Shown here one piece after another: positions 6,832 through 9,872 of a stretch of 9,872 nucleotides of DNA; position 1 is the stretch's first letter; every line of letters begins with the position of its first letter. The DNA is from Desulfobacteraceae bacterium (GTDB taxonomy: Bacteria > Desulfobacterota > DSM-4660 > Desulfatiglandales > HGW-15): positions 1 to 9,872 of the forward strand of contig RPPU01000115.1 of NCBI GenBank assembly GCA_003819975.1, read 5' to 3'. The notes beneath the pieces are model-generated. The model was not told the origin of the DNA. It saw only the letters and a program-made list of their open reading frames with translations, and did not search any database. Position numbers and translations under genes: made by a program.

Positions 6832-6859
6832 AGGCTGTAGGCGGAAGACCAAGGGCGTA
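6832..6859. repeat. Degenerate tandem heptamers
   Basis: Units AGGCTGT, AGGCGGA, AGACCAA and GGGCGTA, followed at 6860-6882 by GTGAGAAC/GTGAGAAT-like 8-base units. They lie in the gap between the WD40 and TPR genes. The repeat is degenerate; the first two units match the arrays at 181 and 8445 best. Confidence 0.5.
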
Positions 6860-6903
6860 AGAATGTGAGAACGTGAGAATGTGAAATTGGTTCAAGGGTG
6901 TAG

Positions 6904-6923
6904 GGGTGAACGGCAGTTCGCCC
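6904..6923 (+). promoter_or_regulatory. Hairpin just upstream of the TPR ribosome binding site
   Basis: GGGTGAAC (6904-6911), loop GGCA, GTTCGCCC (6916-6923): an 8-bp stem with one T-G wobble. It ends five bases before AGAGGG (6928-6933), the binding site for the ATG at 6938. It may protect the 5' end of the message or tune translation of the third gene. Confidence 0.35.
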
Positions 6924-6937
6924 GTCTAGAGGGTTTT

Positions 6938-8431
6938 ATGAAAAAAATCGTATTTTTTTTAATCATCATGCTGGGAGTTGTTTTCTGTGCTGCCGGAGCC
7001 GGTACGGATCTTACGGATGCCAAGGCTTATAACAAGCGCGGTTTGGAAAGACTGGCCAAAAAGGAGTATGACAATGCGATCGCCGACTTCAGCCTGGCGA
7101 TCAAACTGGAGCCGGGCATGGCGGCCTATTACAAAAACCGGGGCGATGCCCGGTTTTTTAAGCAGGATTATGAAGGCCAGCTCGCGGACTATGCCAAGGC
7201 CATTGAACTGAATCCCCGTTACAGCGACGCCTATTTCAGCCGCGGCCGGGCTTGGTTCCGCAAAGGCGAATACGACAAGGCCATCATCGACTATTCCCGA
7301 TCGTTGGACATCGATCCCAGGCAGGCGGTCGTTTTGAATCAAATGGGTCTGGCTTGGCAGCAAAAAGGCGATTGGGACAAAGCGATTGAGGTCTTTACCA
7401 AGGCAATCGAGACGGACCCCAAATTCATTGCCGCGCTGGATAACCGCGGAAATGCTTTTAATCAAAAGTCCGAATACGAGAAGGCGGTCATCGATTTCAC
7501 CCGGTCGCTGGAGATCGACCCGCAATTCGCCCAGTCCTATTGCAACCGCGGGGTGGCTTGGTATCAGGCGCTTGAAAACGACGAAGACCCAGCTATTGCC
7601 GATCTAAGCAAAGCCATTGAATTGAACCCGAAGTATGCCAAAGCTTATAAGTTCCGCGGGTTGCGTTGGCATTCCAAAAAGAATTATGATCAGGCGATCA
7701 ATGATTTGACCAAGGCGATCGAACTGGAGCCCAAGGACCCGGAAGCTTATTTTTTTCGGGGCAACACTTTGAGCGGTCAGGGGAACTTCGAGCGGGCCAT
7801 CAAGGATTATACCGCGGCTTTCGCATTGGAGCCGCGTCTGCTCAACGCTTACCGCAACCGGGGCTTGGCTTGGGGGGGCAGGGAAGAATACCGCAATGCG
7901 GTCAGGGATTACTCCTGGGCGCTGGAGTTGAACCCCAGAGATATCGACCTTTTTCTGAAACGCGGACACGCTTTTAACGGCCTGAAAGAATATGACCGGG
8001 CCCTTGACGATTTTAACAAGTATTTGGAGAAGAAAACCGACCATGCCGAAGCCTATTACGGCCGGGGGGTGGCTTTCAGCGCGAAATACGATTTTGACAA
8101 AGCGGTTGCCAATTTTTCCCGGGCGTTGGAGCTTAATCCGAACCATGCGCGGGCTTATCGCAGCCGGGGAATCACGCGGCACATCCGCAAAGAATATGAA
8201 AAAGCCATTGAGGATTTCAGCAAAGTCTTGGAGCTGGAACCGTTTGACGCGGGAGTCTATTATGCCCGGTCTTTTGATTTGGAAAAAACAGGAGAGTATG
8301 TGAAAGCGTTTCAGGATGTTCAGAGAGCGCTTATTTTCGAACCGGCCAACACCGAATACCGCAACCGGCTGGAAAAACTCAAGGCGACCCTGAAAAAGCT
8401 GGAACCGCACAACCCGCTGCTGCCGTTTTAA
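6938..8431 (+). CDS. Secreted TPR protein, 13 repeats
   Basis: A 497-residue protein made almost wholly of tetratricopeptide repeats. The start is placed at ATG 6938, with AGAGGG 4 bases upstream. An in-frame ATG at 6881 would add 19 residues read from repeat-like intergenic sequence and bury the signal peptide. Residues 1-21 (MKKI, hydrophobic core, AAGA) form a Sec signal; Cys17 follows Phe, so it is not a lipobox. Thirteen 34-residue repeats run from about 28 to 471, with canonical ends such as AIELNP and ALELNP and a conserved Arg-Gly at positions 7-8. The sixth repeat carries a two-residue insertion (ENDEDP). A short Lys-rich tail follows. It would act as a periplasmic or cell-surface scaffold. 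Lying 132 bases after the WD40 gene on the same strand, it is probably in its operon, and could bind the exported WD40 protein (inference). Confidence 0.85.
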   Translation: MKKIVFFLIIMLGVVFCAAGAGTDLTDAKAYNKRGLERLAKKEYDNAIADFSLAIKLEPGMAAYYKNRGDARFFKQDYEGQLADYAKAIELNPRYSDAYFSRGRAWFRKGEYDKAIIDYSRSLDIDPRQAVVLNQMGLAWQQKGDWDKAIEVFTKAIETDPKFIAALDNRGNAFNQKSEYEKAVIDFTRSLEIDPQFAQSYCNRGVAWYQALENDEDPAIADLSKAIELNPKYAKAYKFRGLRWHSKKNYDQAINDLTKAIELEPKDPEAYFFRGNTLSGQGNFERAIKDYTAAFALEPRLLNAYRNRGLAWGGREEYRNAVRDYSWALELNPRDIDLFLKRGHAFNGLKEYDRALDDFNKYLEKKTDHAEAYYGRGVAFSAKYDFDKAVANFSRALELNPNHARAYRSRGITRHIRKEYEKAIEDFSKVLELEPFDAGVYYARSFDLEKTGEYVKAFQDVQRALIFEPANTEYRNRLEKLKATLKKLEPHNPLLPF

Positions 8432-8444
8432 AAAGTAGCTGTTT

Positions 8445-8472
8445 AGGCTGGAGGCTGAAGGCTGTAGGAAGA
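8445..8472. repeat. Tandem heptamer repeat, 4 units
   Basis: Units AGGCTGG, AGGCTGA, AGGCTGT and AGGAAGA, with a weak fifth (AGGGTTC). This is the same family as the array at 181-208, located just after the TPR gene. Confidence 0.7.
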
Positions 8473-8493
8473 AGGGTTCAAAGTTAAGGGAGA

Positions 8494-8517
8494 CGGATGA
8501 CGAGAAATTGTCATCCG
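8494..8517. promoter_or_regulatory. 8-bp inverted repeat overlapping a promoter
   Basis: CGGATGAC (8494-8501) and GTCATCCG (8510-8517) form a perfect inverted repeat with an 8-base centre. The right arm overlaps TTGTCA (8508-8513), the -35 of the likely promoter of the PurO-like gene. No T run follows directly, so an operator is at least as likely as a terminator for the operon upstream. Confidence 0.45.
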
Positions 8518-8536
8518 GCGTTCACGGTTGCAAAAT
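8508..8536 (+). promoter_or_regulatory. Possible promoter of the PurO-like gene
   Basis: TTGTCA (8508-8513), 17-base spacer, CAAAAT (8531-8536). The leader would be about 95 bases and contains a 7-bp hairpin, TAAACGG (8577-8583)/CCGTTTA (8591-8597). Confidence 0.4.
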
Positions 8537-8637
8537 GGAAATGATCCGATTGTTTTTTTCCGGTTTTTCCATGGCCTAAACGGCTACAGCCCGTTTACAT
8601 TTTATCCGGCGTAATACGCTAAATTCGAGGTGGAAAT

Positions 8638-9360
8638 ATGACTCCCAATGAAAAAGCAGAAATGAATTTCGAGCAGCATCTGCGGCAAAACCCATATCCC
8701 GGACGGGGATTGGTCATGGGCCGCGCGAGCAATAACGACTGGCTGATTCTTTATTGGATCATGGGGCGCAGCACCCAGAGCCGCAATCGGCGTTTTGCGG
8801 CTGAAAACGGGACTTTGCGGACCGAGCCGGTCGACGCCAAGCTGGTGGCTGATCCCAGCCTGATTATTTACGAGGCCATGCTGGAACTGCCCGGCTTTTA
8901 TCTGGTCAGCAACGGCGATCAAACCCGCACCTTGCACCAAGTATTGGCCGGCGGCGGCACGTTCGACCAGGCTTTGGCGACCCGGGAGCGCGAGCCGGAT
9001 GGGCCGAATTTTACCCCCCGCATCAGCGGAATGTTGAACCTGAAAGAGCAACCCACGGTTATGACGCTCAGTGTTTTGAAAGCCAATTCCATTGATCCGC
9101 AGTTTACGGACCGGTTCACCTATCGGCCCTCTCTGCCTTTATCCGGGTTCGGTTTTGGGGTCACGACCTATAGCGGAGACGGTTCGCCCTTGCCGAGCTT
9201 TGCAGGCGAGCCCTTGCTCTTGCCTTTGGCAGGCGATGCCAAGACGATTCTGGATAAATATTGGAATGCGCTGGATGTTGAAAATCGGGTATCTTTGGCG
9301 CTGAAGCGCATTCCGGACAAGGGTGGCCCAAGTGAAATCATGGTCCGGAACCGGTTTTGA
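8638..9360 (+). CDS. PurO-like IMP cyclohydrolase family protein
   Basis: A 240-residue protein resembling the archaeal-type IMP cyclohydrolase (PurO) family. PurO closes the ring of FAICAR to form IMP, the last step of purine synthesis. Family-like features are the NPYPGRGLVMGR start (18-29), the strand WLILYWIMGRS (35-45) and SRNRRF (48-53), then NGD and GGGTFDQAL (about 100-120), and a C-terminal KYWN region. There is no signal peptide, so it is cytosolic. The ATG at 8638 has GAGG 7 bases upstream. No other purine gene is nearby, so it may supplement or replace PurH, or have drifted to a related nucleotide reaction. Family membership is judged from memory of the pattern and the reaction is inferred. 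It is preceded by its own likely promoter rather than being part of the TPR operon. Confidence 0.65.
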   Translation: MTPNEKAEMNFEQHLRQNPYPGRGLVMGRASNNDWLILYWIMGRSTQSRNRRFAAENGTLRTEPVDAKLVADPSLIIYEAMLELPGFYLVSNGDQTRTLHQVLAGGGTFDQALATREREPDGPNFTPRISGMLNLKEQPTVMTLSVLKANSIDPQFTDRFTYRPSLPLSGFGFGVTTYSGDGSPLPSFAGEPLLLPLAGDAKTILDKYWNALDVENRVSLALKRIPDKGGPSEIMVRNRF

Positions 9361-9387
9361 CTTTAAGTTAATTTCAGCTAAGATAAA

Positions 9388-9530
9388 TCTCGCGCAAAGG
9401 ACGTAATTTCTGAAGATTCTGAAATTACTCCAGTGACGCAGACGCAAAGTGTAAAATATGAAAAAACTTGGCGGCACTGGATTAATTTAAAGTTTTTTTT
9501 AGATTATGTCCTTTGCGGCTTGGCGCGAGA
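9388..9530. repeat. Imperfect long inverted repeat (MITE-like)
   Basis: The ends TCTCGCGC (9388-9395) and GCGCGAGA (9523-9530) are inverted copies. The inner blocks follow in matching order on both arms: CAAAGGAC-TAAT (left) against ATTA-GTCCTTTG (right), and ATTACTCCAGTG (9424-9435) against CACTGGATTAAT (9475-9486, one mismatch). The right arm carries a seven-base insertion near its end. The left arm also holds a smaller palindrome, GTAATTTC/GAAATTAC (9403-9428). No transposase is encoded, so it is a small non-autonomous or palindromic element. The apparent 69-codon frame at 9433-9642 is not supported as a gene. Confidence 0.6.
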
Positions 9531-9651
9531 AGAAATTCTTTTGGCTTTAAAAATTGTTCAATTTCGGCCTGTTAGGTATTATAACCTCCCTGTATTCAAA
9601 TTAATCCAAAATAAAAAATTTTACAAAATGAAGGGGAATTGATTTTTTTTC

Positions 9652-9680
9652 TTGCCATGCGTTCAATTTGCGTGCATAAT
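9652..9680 (+). promoter_or_regulatory. Sigma-70 promoter of the GntR gene
   Basis: TTGCCA (9652-9657), 17-base spacer, CATAAT (9675-9680): both boxes 5/6. Inverted repeat AATTTGC (9665-9671)/GCAAATT (9696-9702) brackets the -10 and start site with centres 31 bases apart, about three helical turns. This is a candidate site for autoregulation by the GntR product. Confidence 0.55.
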
Positions 9681-9737
9681 GCGGGCATTGTGAGTGCAAA
9701 TTATGGAAAAACGAATTTTTAGTCTGAGGAATCAATC

Positions 9738-9872
9738 ATGGACCCCATTTCCATATATGAAGATCTGCGCCAAAAAATCATCTGGTTGGAATTAAAGCCG
9801 GGCTGCACGCTTAATTTGGTGGAATTAGCCGAGTCTTATAGTGTCAGTCGTAATCCGGTTATGATCGCTTTA
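9738..9872 (+). CDS. GntR-family transcriptional regulator, N-terminal part
   Basis: Only the first 45 codons are in the window and the frame is open at the right edge. They match the winged-helix DNA-binding domain of GntR regulators: IYEDLRQKI, then LKPGCTLN, LVELAESYSVSRNPV. The ATG at 9738 follows GAGGA 7 bases upstream. The usual PVREAL motif of the recognition helix reads PVMIAL here, so two commonly conserved residues (Arg, Glu) are replaced. The ligand-binding part lies outside, so the subfamily (FadR/FCD, HutC or other) cannot be assigned, though the short start resembles the FadR/FCD type. The gene has its own promoter with a symmetrical site. Confidence 0.8.
   Translation, partial: MDPISIYEDLRQKIIWLELKPGCTLNLVELAESYSVSRNPVMIAL

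Noticed and set aside
6881..6937. Upstream ATG (6881) for the TPR gene
   Set aside because: It would add 19 residues from repeat-like intergenic sequence and place the signal peptide internally. ATG 6938 has a binding site and a normal Sec signal.
9433..9642. A 69-codon frame upstream of the GntR gene
   Set aside because: It begins inside one arm of the inverted-repeat element, has no good ribosome binding site and ends in low-complexity AT-rich sequence.

Overview
The window looks like a chromosomal stretch of a Gram-negative bacterium. Two minus-strand genes encode likely lipoproteins, one product carries a twin-arginine (Tat) export signal, and promoters are of the sigma-70 type. Coding regions are moderately GC-rich, and intergenic gaps are AT-rich and full of short repeats. 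The mix (DUF89, DUF4197, DUF900-like hydrolase, radical SAM/SPASM enzyme, PurO-like protein, heptamer repeats) suggests Desulfobacterota (former Deltaproteobacteria) or a neighbouring phylum. That placement is inference only; no rRNA or other marker gene is present.

Layout. 1-582: no gene; a hairpin-rich stretch at the left edge, a strong isolated hairpin and heptamer repeats. 583-1458 (+): DUF89/ARMT1-like metal-dependent phosphatase. 1556-2890 (-): lipoprotein alpha/beta hydrolase. 3112-3843 (-): DUF4197 lipoprotein. 3844-4047: divergent promoter region. 4048-8431 (+): probable operon of a radical SAM/SPASM maturase (one frame break at a T7 run), a Tat-exported seven-blade WD40 protein with a nine-cysteine C-terminal tail, and a secreted protein of 13 TPRs. 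8638-9360 (+): PurO-like IMP cyclohydrolase family protein. 9361-9737: an imperfect long inverted repeat (MITE-like) and a promoter. 9738-9872 (+): start of a GntR-family regulator cut by the window edge.

The most interesting unit is the maturase/WD40 pair. The SPASM enzyme ends 11 bases before the WD40 gene. The WD40 protein carries what is needed for a cytosolically modified and then Tat-exported substrate: an RR signal, a folded propeller and a short detachable-looking tail rich in CxC motifs. I read this as a candidate modification system in which the enzyme acts on the Cys tail, perhaps with thioether or other crosslinks. This is inference from motifs and gene order.

A second theme is repeat structure. 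At least five intergenic gaps carry about four imperfect tandem 7-base units (28 bp). The unit sequence differs from gap to gap, but the period is the same. Several promoters also have GC-rich or symmetrical inverted repeats in or next to the core elements.
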